From Rhea pennata (lineage: Eukaryota; Chordata; Aves; Rheiformes; Rheidae), in NCBI RefSeq assembly GCF_028389875.1, contig NC_084676.1, positions 9,052,001-9,116,000 of the forward strand: 64,000 nucleotides of DNA, in the 5' to 3' direction. Positions 48,801 to 59,900 of the stretch are shown one piece after another. Every line of letters starts with the position of its first letter. Position 1 is the first letter of the stretch. The notes under the pieces are model-generated. The model ran no database searches. It saw only the letters and a program-made list of their open reading frames with translations, and was not told the origin of the DNA. The position numbers and the translations under genes are program-made.

Positions 48801-51800
48801 GACAACACTTTATACCCTGATAACTAAAAAAGTACCTGACCCTATGTATTCTTTATTGCAGTCCAGATTTTCCAATCACATTATAAAACTATGCTGGGCT
48901 ATTAAGGACTGCTTGCACTGAAAAGTCAAAGTATTAGATTTCAGATATGCATTTGAAATTCTGCACATCTCAAAGCTATGATTGAGTTGTGGAATTAGAC
49001 TTCCATATAGAGAACATAAACCTGATCAAGAAAGCTACTAAAGTAGAACTGTTGTGCAGGGTAATGCACTGACACCATTTCAAACTAGTTCCATCTATTT
49101 CTGACAACCCAATAGAGTAATAAAGCATTGTAACATGAGCAGTTCATGCTTTTATCCACTATAAAACAGTAAAGAAACCTGAATTTCAGCCACCAAAAGG
49201 CATCAGCATTAACTGACACATTAGAACAGTGCAAATTTCTCAGAGGTAAGGCTCCCTTGCAGACCTGGGAAGCCAGCTATTCATGAGCCTGTATAGGTTA
49301 GTTTTGCAGCTTTGAGGGCTAGCATTTAAATTTTCTAAACAAGACTTTGATCTCAAGTCATTGCAAACAGGAAGCTCAATCCACAAAATGGTCAGGTCTC
49401 ATCACAGCTTTGTTCTTGTGCAAATCAATTGTTTCAACTCAGCTGGCTGAGGTTAAAGGGAAAACTATGAAGCATGGAAAATAGAAGGCAGCTAAAAGAA
49501 ACGAATCTTTCTGATGAATGTTTCCAAAACAAAGCTTTGCAAAAGCAAAGACATTAGCCTGCATTTGACATAGTATGTAGAACACAGATGAAATACCCAA
49601 AGAACCATACAGAAGTTCTCCTGCACTGCATATATACCTCTTTGTAAAATTTTAGAGGAAAAAGAAATCTAGAAAAATCAGGGCAGGGAGTAGACCATTT
49701 TTTTCCCCATGTACTTACAAAAATTACCAAGTCCTTTCTAATTAAAAAGATTACACTAGCATGAATTCTCTAGTGTTACTAGCTTCTGCTCTAAACTGCA
49801 AGTGTTCTCCTACATACAGACCAGTCAGATTCCTAAACCTTTGACTCACACTACACCTTCTGCATACCTATTCCACTGTCCACAGAGGTAACAAGCTTCA
49901 GGCTTCAAGATCAAAACCTACCAACAGCCAGAGACCCATCTGAATTTATCACTCTTAAAATGATTACACAGATGTTCAGTCATAGCGGTATGAAACCCTA
50001 CAAGTAGCAAGAATGATCTAAATGGTCTGATATATACATACACAGTATGTGCATCAGCACAGAAGTCAGATTTCTAGAGATGTCAAAAATAGCTAGGTAC
50101 TTGATCATTATCAGCATTTTAGATCATCCTAAAACAAATTGCTCTGTGACTATGATAAGTTTCCCTGAGATGTACAAAGCACTGTTATCTCTACAAGACA
50201 AGTCTGCCTGGACATGCAAAAAGTTACACTAATTACAATGGGACTTACATTGATTTAATGTCATATCCTTATAGCATAGGATCTGGTGTTTCACATATGA
50301 AGCAATGACTATTTTTATCTGGATGGCTGCATAAGAGGCCACATGATGGCACTGTGTAACCAATTCCAGTGCCTCAGATATTTTCTATAAAATTGGACTT
50401 GATACTTCCCCTAACACTCATTTGGGCTGATAAAGACAGAAGTTGAAGATGTTTTGATTCCTTTCTTTTAAAGTCCCTATAGTTTAGCACTTGCAGCTGG
50501 TAGACTGGCCCAGACTTAGACCTTAGAAGTAAGCTGTTATGCATTATCAAGACATTAAAATACAATTAAGGATAAATAGAAACATGAAATTGTACAGAAC
50601 TGTCTTAGCCATACCTACTTTTTCTAAATATGAACATCTGAATTTGATACCTAAAGAACTAAAAACAAATACCAATGGCAAGTTTCTAGCCCTATCAAAT
50701 AGAAGATCAGAATTTGCAACAGAATTATTCCCAAAAGCCTCATCTGCCTCCTGAGAAATATTAAGGAGACTAAATATGTCTTAAAGAAACACCCACAGCT
50801 ACAGAACAGTGAAAACAGATTAACTCTGCCTGCTATCATTTTCAAAATCAAGAGCTTTGATTACCCATGCCAGCATAGATGTTGAGCATTCCTATGAACA
50901 CCCACAGACCAGACAGCCTTTTGAATTAAGAGAGGGTCCCTTGCTGCCTGGCCCCATCTTCAGGTTTTCTAGAAACCACAGAAAGGAGGATAGTTGCACA
51001 TCCACATTGCCTCTTCACATGAAGTCAGGATGAAAACATGGTGTCTCCAAGGAACAATACTGCTACGTGCACCACTGACCTATGCTAAATTAATCACACT
51101 TACCTAGAATATTTTCATCTTTTATAGCATTTATTGAAGGTTGACTACATATAGGATGCATGCTGTAAAGTAACAAGTGAGCTCACTTCACAAAACACCC
51201 AAGACCATTACACTTCAAAGTTTTAAAAAGCTACCCTAACAGTTCTAAAAAAGGTACTATAGTCTGTTGGCTCCCAAGCCCATTTTCAAGATTCAGTAAA
51301 GCACAGTAGTCATCCATAGATCATTTGACAGATGTCTGCTTAAAAAAAAATTTTTAAACCTGGTCACTGAAGGGTCTTTGTGATGTTACTTATTTCTTCA
51401 GTTCCTTTTGATGGAATCTGTAGATCAAAACCCTTTCCATCCATCCTTATACACTTGTCAGTAATATTCTGCAAATTAATCTATAATCTCACTCACACTT
51501 GTGCCAACCCTTTTAAAGTTAGATAAATTGCAGAGCTTGCTCAAAATCTTTGCATCTGCTGACTGGGAGTACTGATACTCTTTAAGGTAGCTGGATGAAA
51601 ATGCAATAGTAGAGTAGCCTACAGAGCAGAGATTGTTTACAAACATGGAAAGCACTGACCCACTGTGCTTTCAGCTGTGGTGGTAAGACCAAAAATAGGA
51701 TGTTTAATATTTAGTTGTATTATTTTCCATACTGGAAGAGAGACTGAGGAATACTTGGCCATGCAAGGGTACTGAAATGCATCAGAAGACTAGGCAGAGA

Positions 51801-53560
51801 TAGCCACAGGGCAGGAAAGGGGGAATGTAGATCTGAGTGACATGTCAAGTCAATATAGACAAAAGTAGATATTACTGGTAATTTCAGATACATGCCTTTG
51901 TACTTGCTCCCTTAGTGCTCTCAGAAAAGCCCATATGAATGCACAGAATCACCTCAGCACCCATTGGATTTGTGGAATAACTCCTCCCACATACCTCTTG
52001 AGTATGCAGATGACACTGAAACTACTGCCATAAATACTGAATAACACTGCATCTTTCCATTCAGCTTTACTTCAAAAACCTATTGAAACATGACTCAATA
52101 GTAAGGTTTTTGCTCATTACTAGCTCAAAGGGTCCCCACATACTGCGGCAATCATATAGGGATTTGTGCCCTGCTGTGGAAATGAACAGCACCCATTTAA
52201 CGCAAGTGCATTTTTATATATAAAACATAGGGAGAAAGGCCTAGCATGAAAGACAGTAATTCTGTCCAATAACATATCAGCAATAGTCCCTAAAGCTAAT
52301 TTGGTTTCCTTAATCAGTTCCTTAAATACCTACCTTGATCTTCAACCTTGCAGCAAGTCATTCAAACTACCTAGCCATTAATTATAATACAAACAAAAAT
52401 ACGACTTCAAGTCAAGAATTTCCATCCCTAATTTTGACTGGAAAATGAAAGTGACACAGCAATTGCTCTGAGTAAAACAGGTACATTATGGAAGAACATA
52501 AAGGCCTTATCTTAGTGGATGGCCAGAAATATCACAGTAATGTGATTCAGTTAAAGATGAGCTGCCTTCAGGTATTAGGCAGACAGATTGCAGTAGTAAA
52601 AAGCTACTTTTATAGCTGCTGTGCTCAGACTTCAAAGGCTGACTGCTATTTTCCATTAATTGGAAGTGTTGCCAGTTGTTCGCTACAATTCCTCACCTCC
52701 TTTCTGAAAGGAGACTTTTTACTGATTAATAGAAAAATACCCAATGGTTTTTGGATAAAATAGAAAGTTAACTGTAGGCTTTAAGTAGCTTCACCTACCA
52801 TTAATTTTTAGCCAGGTCTCTAATGCATCAGTTTACACAACCACTGCAGTCATACCACTTTTCTTGCTTTCCAGAACTTCTAAGCAACAGTTTAAAGTAG
52901 TAAATATCAGAGTACTTACAAGCTTCATAAAACTCAGGGTAATACATAATCATCTTCTATCCCTAAGGTAGCAAAGCCAAATTCAAATTTTAGTGTTGTA
53001 CAATGTACAACTTTCCTGTACAATGATTAAAAGGACATCTGCAAGTTGAGGGAAAAAAAACAAAGACTTAGGCCTGTTGCTCCCATAACTTAGCAGGTGG
53101 GATTCCTTAGTTCATGGACACAGTAGCAAGGGCATTATGCAGCTGTAATCACTGTAACTCTAAACAAGCCACATGAGGATCTAAGATATACCATCCTAGA
53201 TTGGATTTTCCTCATCAGCTCCCAAGTTCAAGAAAGTAAAAGCCCGGAAGAGTGCTACCTGTGGTGCTCACCTCCCACAAAGCAGATTAGATTTACATCT
53301 TAGCATGCTTGATGAACAAAGGATGAAGCAATACAAGACAGCTTCAGAAGGGCTGAAGAATCTGTTAGTTTATAATGATCATGCAGTCTAAGCAGCAGGC
53401 ATCAACTCCCAGATGGAATTCAGAGCAATGAATGCTTAAAACTCATTCAGGCTCTGCTTCAGCTTCAATAGCTTGTAAGATGACCTTCCTTTCAAAGCCA
53501 TTATGTTACTACATCTTGGGGACATGGTACGTAGGGTCTACTGAAAATAGAGAAGTTCAC
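42850..53560. other. Gap between CR1 and PTTG1, no gene supported
   Basis: No protein-coding gene is supported. The 43.68-45.1 kb part is GC-rich and contains the CpG island entered separately. From about 45.6 kb to PTTG1 the sequence is AT-rich, almost free of long homopolymers and microsatellites, and poor in CpG. From about 48 kb it has an excess of A over T and of C over G on the plus strand (see findings). Confidence 0.55.
44785..44960. promoter_or_regulatory. Small CpG island, possible promoter or enhancer
   Basis: By hand I count about 20 CpG between 44,785 and 44,960, in sequence dominated by C and G (CCGCGGGC, GGCGCGGCCGG, CGACGCGGGG). A GGGAAACCCC word at 44,792-44,801 fits the loose kB consensus GGGRNNYYCC. 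It lies about 18.7 kb upstream of miR-146a on the strand of its host, similar to the roughly 17 kb in human, so it is an alternative promoter candidate. No start site motif fixes a direction. Confidence 0.35.
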
Positions 53561-53582
53561 TATTACACAAGTTAGATCAGCC

Positions 53583-53588
53583 TTTATT
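53583..53588 (-). terminator. PTTG1 poly(A) signal
   Basis: TTTATT on the plus strand is AATAAA on the minus strand, about 50 bp downstream of the PTTG1 stop codon (53,639-53,641). This predicts a very short 3' UTR, with cleavage near 53,565. Confidence 0.75.
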
Positions 53589-53638
53589 AAAGACAAAACT
53601 ACATTAAATTTTTACTAGTAAAAGTTTCAGAATACACT

Positions 53639-55793
53639 TTAAAAGTCATGATTCAGAGGTGGCATATCAATGATTTCATCCAGAGTAGAAAGGAAATCAG
53701 TAGTTGATTGTAGCAAGTCTGGAAGTCAGAAAGAGTAAGTCAGTTCAAGAAACAGAATTTTACACTTTAGAACACAGACTAGATCCTAACTGATTAGCAC
53801 AAGTCAAGTGACTCAGAGATACAGTTGGATTGTATAAACTACTTCCGTGTAACTGACTGGTTAGCAATACACTGCAACTGACTACTCTGCAACATTACTA
53901 TTACCTTTATTAAGAGTTGGCCAGTGAAAAACCACCTTAGTTGCATGCCAGTTTTCAAGATCAGACTCCTATTCTAGTAGTTTAGGACAGCAATGGCAGT
54001 TTCCTTATTGTAACATCTCAAAGCTTCCCTCCCAAACAATTAATAAGCACTTTTATACACTGAAGATCATGCAAGTCTCCACTTACCACACTCCCATGAC
54101 ATTTGTGGGAGCTTCACAGGAGAAGGAACCATGTTTACAAGTCTGTCAGATGTACTTCCAAATATCATGAGGGGAACACCACTCAGGGTCAGGTGGCTTA
54201 GCTTATGCTCTTCAGGAACATCAAAGCTCTCAAAGTCTGTTTAGAAAAAAAATACTATAGTTTACTAACAGTAATACAGCAACAGTAGCTTTGGAAGCAG
54301 CAAGTCCTTCTAGATTTAATTACGACCAGGTCCAAAGTTGTTTGCATAGCCTCTAACAGCTATAGAAAATTTAGATTTCTACTACACAACCAGAGGAATT
54401 AGGATTCAGCAGTAGAAATTTCTCCAGTTACTTATTACCATCTAAAGTATACACTTACAAAAAGTCTACACTTCAGTACTGCTTAAGTATATCCTTCTGA
54501 GTGCTTTTCTTCCAGATGCCATTTAATGAGTTGAGAGACTACACCTTAGTATTTGGAACCAGCTTCCTGTCACCACAGTAACAGCCTCCAAAGACTACAT
54601 GCCTTAAGTATAGCTATTGCAGTTGAATATTCAAACAGGATGAGCTTCATAAGCAGTGAGCAACCTTATGTTTAAGAAAGGACTCCAGAAATGCAGTGCC
54701 AGCTTGGTTGTCACAATAGCTTAGCTAAAGCCTTAAGACAAAGTTAACATTCAAAAAAAGCCTAATTATTCATTTTCATAACTACACCAATAGTTTCTTA
54801 CCTAGAGGATCATAGGGGAACATATTTTCCATTTCTGGATAGGCTTCTTCAGCTACTGCATCACAGCTTTCTAATCCAGCAGTCTTTTCAGTAATCTTAA
54901 GGAGAAAGACATTATTCATCTGAGCTACTGTAATTTTCTCTTTTAGGACCTGTATTAATGGTTTTTCTGTGCTGCATAGGTCTACAGAGAAGTACATCTG
55001 CAACAAAGTCCTAAGAAATTATGGCCAAGTTTTTACACCTTTAATGCAAATAAGTAGAAGGGCAAGTGCTTCAGCTGATTAAGTCTAGCAATATGCTACA
55101 CAGTGGCAACAGATCACTGCACTAGATGATCTGGGTTCTAGTATTAGCTCCTAATGCTTAGAATGCCAGCAAGACAATAAATCAGGCTATATCTTCTCTA
55201 GAGTCACTTCTGAGTATTACTCAAGCCATGATATCCCCTGTACCTCTGTAGGTAAGCTATACATTACTTTTTCCTGCAGAAGTGTTATACTCACCTTCTT
55301 TGAAGAATAAGGTTGACTTTTCTGTTTCAGCTGTTCTTTCTTGCTTGGTGCTTCTAGAGTTCTGTTCACATTTCCAAGAGCCTTTCTGACAGACAGTGAT
55401 GTAGCTGGAGATGTACTGATCATTTTCTTTGGAAGTGGAGTAACAACCTGTGTTCTTTCAGATAAAACTTTTGCTAGAAGGAAGAGGAGCAAGTTTTATG
55501 CTTCATGTAGTTGTAAAACTTGTTCCATTATGTGCATATACTGGAAAACTGAGTGCCGTAAAAACCACTGTTCTCTACTCATAACAAGTCTTGTCTAGCA
55601 TAAAAGCACAGTGATTTTCACTTTTACAATAACTGATGTTCTTAGCAGAACTGGTCAAAGATAGGTATGCAGATAAACCCTACTGGTTTACTCAGTGTTG
55701 CATATACTCACAAGATGCTGAGGGCCGTCTTGGCTGATTTTTAGCAGCACTAACTTCACCATTCTCTTTATCAATGAAGATTAGTGTTGCCAT
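53639..55793 (-). CDS. PTTG1: Securin (separase inhibitor), complete, five coding exons
   Basis: Securin binds and inhibits separase until the APC/C destroys it at anaphase onset. Coding exons on the minus strand are 55,793-55,712, 55,473-55,295, 54,895-54,802, 54,236-54,087 and 53,718-53,639. All have GT/AG ends, the phases join, and they total 585 nt for 194 residues (human 202). It starts MATLIFIDKENGE, with the KEN box at residues 9-11. The destruction box RKALGNVNR starts at residue 57. A basic LKQK/SSKK stretch spans 76-87. The separase-binding acidic region around EEAYPEMENMFPYDPLDFES covers about 103-122. The CDK site is PSPVK (Ser157). The end is LLQSTTDFLSTLDEIIDM, then a short tail. 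The start is fixed by similarity to securins and lies just after an acceptor (exon from about 55,811 or 55,809). The two PxxP motifs of human securin are missing. SLU7 lies head to head upstream. Confidence 0.96.
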
Positions 55794-56378
55794 CTTCAGG
55801 CTGAGACCACTCTGGGAAGTCCACGAGCAACAAAAAAAGAAAAGAGAGAGAAAGTCACAGCACACTATAGCACATTTTAACAAGCTACATTAGAGACTAC
55901 AAGGCAACCCTGGGCTGCTTCCTAGAGGAGGAACCAACACATGTGTCTCCATTTCAGAGTAATTTAAGTACAGGCCTTACAGAGGAGGGCATTATTAGTG
56001 CACATGTTGGTCTCACAATAGTCTTAAAACAGTTCACATGAGTCTGGGAAAACAGCAAGGTGTCACTAGTAACCCAGAGCATCTCCCCACACAGCAAAGA
56101 GGAGCTCTGCAGATCTCACCTTGAACCTATCTCTTCCACGGCTGAGGCAGAGAGGCTATTCACCACTCAAGGGGAAGAGCCTCAAGGAAAAGCTGCCTTG
56201 GGTGGAGCTTAAAGCACAAAGCCAAAGCAAGATTCACAGCTACAACCCTCAGTACTTTCCATGCTTAGGACACCTTCTGGCCAGGGCCCCAGGAGCCATG
56301 CCCACACACCAAGGAGCAGCTCCCCGTTTAGCCAAGCAAAGCCAGCCCTAGCCGCCTGCCCAGCCCAGCCGCGCTTAC

Positions 56379-56575
56379 CTGGCAAACGCCCCCTCAAGGG
56401 CTGCCACCAGGCCTGCGTTACGGAGCAGAACCGCAGCACCCGCGGTCCAGAGAGCCGCGCGCGTTCCGGGCCACGCGAGACCCGCCCCGGAGCGAAGCAA
56501 GGAGGGCAACGGCCGCGCGCGCCCGCCCGCCGACCCCGGGCAGCCCGCCGGGACCCCGCTCACCGCCCAGCAGCG
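56379..56575 (-). other. PTTG1 non-coding first exon (predicted)
   Basis: On the minus strand TTTGCCAG/GTAAGC gives a strong donor with the exon ending at 56,379. The next acceptor is just before the start codon (AG at 55,813-55,812 or 55,811-55,810). Human PTTG1 also has a non-coding first exon. The 5' end is placed near 56,575 from the CCAAT and TTTAAA elements. A second possible donor (GGGCG/GTGAGC near 56,564) would make a very short exon. Confidence 0.55.
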
Positions 56576-56600
56576 CCCCGCGCCCCGCCCGCCGGCGGCT

Positions 56601-56660
56601 TTTAAACCCCCGCCGCACCTCCCATTGGCCGGTTAGACTAACGCTCAGGCTGCTGATTGG
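56601..56660 (-). promoter_or_regulatory. PTTG1 cell-cycle promoter: two CCAAT boxes and a CHR-like site
   Basis: On the minus strand CCAAT occurs at 56,660-56,656 and 56,628-56,624, exactly 32 bp apart, and TTTAAA lies at 56,606-56,601, about 20 bp further on. Paired NF-Y boxes about 30 bp apart, followed by a CHR element (TTTGAA or variants including TTTAAA), are the known design of G2/M genes controlled by DREAM and MYB-MuvB, and PTTG1 is such a gene. The same TTTAAAAG could act as a weak TATA element. Confidence 0.65.
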
Positions 56661-56764
56661 CTGCCGCTAGTCTCGCGCGGCCGGGGGGGGGGGCATTGCT
56701 GCCGTAACTGCTTAGCCCCGCCCCAGCAGACGCGTTCCGTTGGGGGCGGGGCGCGGCGCGGCGC

Positions 56765-56804
56765 ATTGTGGGGCGCGGCGCGGCGCCGTGGAGCGGCCTA
56801 GCCG
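56765..56804 (+). other. SLU7 non-coding first exon (3' end predicted)
   Basis: GTGGAGCGGCCTAGCCG/GTAAAC gives a plausible donor with the exon ending at 56,804. The next acceptor is TCTTTCGTTACAG, with the exon from 56,987. The 5' end is not defined by any motif. A GCGCGGCGCGGC tract precedes the donor. Confidence 0.4.
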
Positions 56805-56852
56805 GTAAACAAGGGCGGCGGGGCCGGGGCCGGGGCCGGGCTTCCGCGGCGG

Positions 56853-56913
56853 CTCTGGGTCCCGGGGGGGCGGCCAGGCCGCGCCAGGCGGTCTCTGGGT
56901 CCCGGGGGGGCGG
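56853..56913 (+). repeat. 21-bp direct repeat in SLU7 intron 1
   Basis: CTCTGGGTCCCGGGGGGGCGG occurs at 56,853-56,873 and again at 56,893-56,913, exactly 40 bp apart, with partial similarity (GCCAGGC) between them. It is a small local duplication inside the CpG island. Confidence 0.8.
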
Positions 56914-56996
56914 TGGGCCGCGGCGCTGCCCCGGCGCGTGCTGCTCGCGCCCCTGGACCGGCGCGTTTATTTATCTTTCGTTACAGGGGAAATAAA

Positions 56997-59900
56997 ATGG
57001 CGTCGGGGGCGGTAGTTAACGCAGCTCCTTCGGGAGGATCGAGTGATGTTAGCCTGGAGGAACCGAAGAAGATGACAAGGGAAGACTGGAGGAAAAAGAA
57101 GGAGTTAGAAGAGCAGAGGAAACTGGGAAATGCACCTGCTGAAGTGGACGAAGAAGGGAAGTAAGTTCTGTTAAACCTACAGTTACTCCGAAGTAATAAT
57201 AGTTTTGAAAAGTACGCTTTTTGCTTATTGTGATTACAGATTCTGAGGGGCAGCACGAAAGGTGAATGCAGAGCTGAACTATTGTACTTGTGAATTTGAT
57301 TATAACATCCCGGCCTTCTTCAGATGTATAGACTTTTAATTTTTTGGGGGGGAACCCTATGCTCCCTGCTGGTTTGATCTGTTAGAGTGTTGCTAAAAAA
57401 CTCTGCCCTGTGCAGATCCTTACAAATGGTGTTTTAAAAGTGAGCACTAGGTAATGCTGGGGAACTTTACTGTGCAGCTTATCAATTTCTTTCCTTCTTT
57501 CTGTGGTTTCCACATGGCTGTTCGCCATCTTATTGCTTCTCTGACACTCTCTGAAGAGGAAGGCTTTTGCTATTTTTTTAATAAAATAAAAATTTGATTT
57601 GGAGTGAGAAAGATTAGGTGAATTGACCACAACAAAACATCCCCAAAAAGTCTGTATTTTTTATAACTTATTCTAGAATGCATTGTAACAACTTTAGTGA
57701 TTATTTTATGATCAGTTCTAAAAAACTGAAGTTGAATGTAAAAGTTATTCAGCTTAAGTTGCAGTTTTTTCCTGTGCTATATATTTATTACATGACTTCT
57801 TTTATAGAGATATCAATCCTCATATTCCTCAGTACATATCATCAGTACCATGGTACATAGATCCTTCTAAAAGACCCACTCTAAAGCACCAGAGACCTCA
57901 GCCAGAGAAGCAGAAACAGTATAGTTCTTCTGGAGATTGGTACAAACGAGGAGTTCAAGAGGTACGCAAAAGATAATACTTGATTCTATGAGGAAGGAAG
58001 AATAGAAACATTGATTTCTGGAATTTTCTATATATTCTGATCATGTGTTTTAAACAGGACAGGAGCTGGTAATTCTTAATCAGGTATTTTGCAGTGTTTG
58101 GTGACAGATGAAATCTGTGTTATGGCTTTGTAGAGAGCACATATACTTTTCCTGTATTGAAAAAAAATGGAATAGTTATTAGGAATATGTATATGAATCT
58201 TGATGTAAGCTTGAACAATGCTGTTTTTGTTATTTTTGTTTAGCATGCTGTAGCAACTAAGTATCGTAAAGGAGCTTGTGAGAACTGTGGTGCATTGACA
58301 CACAAAAAGAAAGACTGCATGGAGGTAAACTTGACTTTTTTAATGTTTTTGAAAACACTGCAAAATTTACTTTAGTGGAAAGTAGCTGGGTATAAATAAA
58401 AGGAAGGTTATTAGTTTTCTCAGATATTGAAGTGTTGCTTGAAAATTTCTAAAGCAACTCTTATACAGTATAAAACACTCTGCCATTCAGGATGTTGTGT
58501 ATCAACAAGATGTGAAAAGAGCTGCAATAATAGGTGAAAATGTTTGTCATCTAATTCTTTTCATTAATTTGCTTTTGCTCAAGTGGTGCTGAGGCAAACC
58601 TGTTTTCTTTCATGTCAGTTAAGAGTACTTTCCAGGAATTGTGTTTTAATTCCTTTCTTAACTGTGGAAAATATTTATATGGGGCTGCAATAAATGGATA
58701 GATTTTAGACAGCTACATTACTATAGAAATCTAGAAATGAACTATTTACATTCACTTATGATTCCCAGGTTTCCAATACTGGATTAAACCAGCTTTAGAG
58801 GATCTCGGTCGACTCACATCTTTTAAGGTGAACAACATGGTTCAGTCTAATGAACTGATCCAGCCAGGTTTTTTCCTTTCAGAGACCTAGGAAAGTTGGA
58901 GCAAAATACACAGGCATGAACATTGCACCAGATGAACATGTGCAGCCTCAGTTAATGTTTGATTATGATGGAAAGCGAGATCGTTGGAATGGCTATAACC
59001 CAGAAGAGCACATGAAGATTGTAGAGGAATATTCCAAAGTTGACTTGGTATGTAGATGCTGTAGTTTATGGGGAACGATGTTAGCTAGAGATAAGGGGGA
59101 GGCATGTTTGCTCTGTGCACTCTAATACTGGATCTTGTGCTATATTCATAACGAAAAACAGAGATGGATTCTGTTTGATAACAAACTTAGCTTGAACTGG
59201 AAACTCATATCAGAACTGGCAACTGAGGATGAGTCTGCACAGTAGATGAGTTGTCTCTCTAAATTGCCTGCATTTTACTAGGCTAGCCCCAGAATTCATT
59301 ATTGAAAATGAAGATTGAACTACAGAAAGGAATTTATAAGTTGGCTGTACTGATCAGAGTTTGCATCTGTATTTCCTTATATACATATAAAATATTTGTA
59401 TATTTATTTACATATATATCATTACATTTGGAGCAGTGGACTAACTGTAAATGTCTCTGTGCAGATCAGCACCTAACTGTTGCAGTTAATCTAGCTGCGT
59501 GCACCAAATCCATGTGGACACTACTAATGTCTCAGGAAAAAAAAATAATAGTTCACCACCTTGACTGGATGTTAGGTCTGTTTTAAAAGGCAGTTAGATG
59601 CCTAGGTACCTTTGTGGGCCTGATCTGAGTGTTTTCCTGTAGTGCACAGGAAAGCTAATGCTAGGTGAAGATATTCTGGATTTTAGTGATGTGATGGGAG
59701 AATATAAAGAAGATGGAGCCAGACTCTTCTCAGCAGTATCCAGTGACAGGATAGAAGAGTCAATGGGCAGAAACTGAAGCACAAGAAACTCCATTTAAAC
59801 ATATAAAAAAAAAAATCTTGTACTGTAAGGGTGGTTGAACTGGAACAGGTTGCCTAGAGAGGTTATGGAGTCTCTATCTTGGAGATATTCTAAACCCAGC

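Larger units (their letters stand above)
56340..57020. promoter_or_regulatory. CpG island, shared PTTG1/SLU7 bidirectional promoter
   Basis: A dense CpG block covers the PTTG1 first exon, the roughly 200-bp gap between the two predicted start regions, and SLU7 exon 1 into exon 2. GC boxes are at 56,716-56,724 (CCCCGCCCC) and 56,742-56,751 (GGGGGCGGGG). There is an 11-G run at 56,683-56,693. The head-to-head arrangement is the same as in human. Confidence 0.85.

Noticed and set aside
55121..55140. CACTAGATGATCTGGG, resembling the CR1 tail word
   Set aside because: Only about a dozen bases match and none of the neighbouring CR1 blocks is present in this PTTG1 intron.
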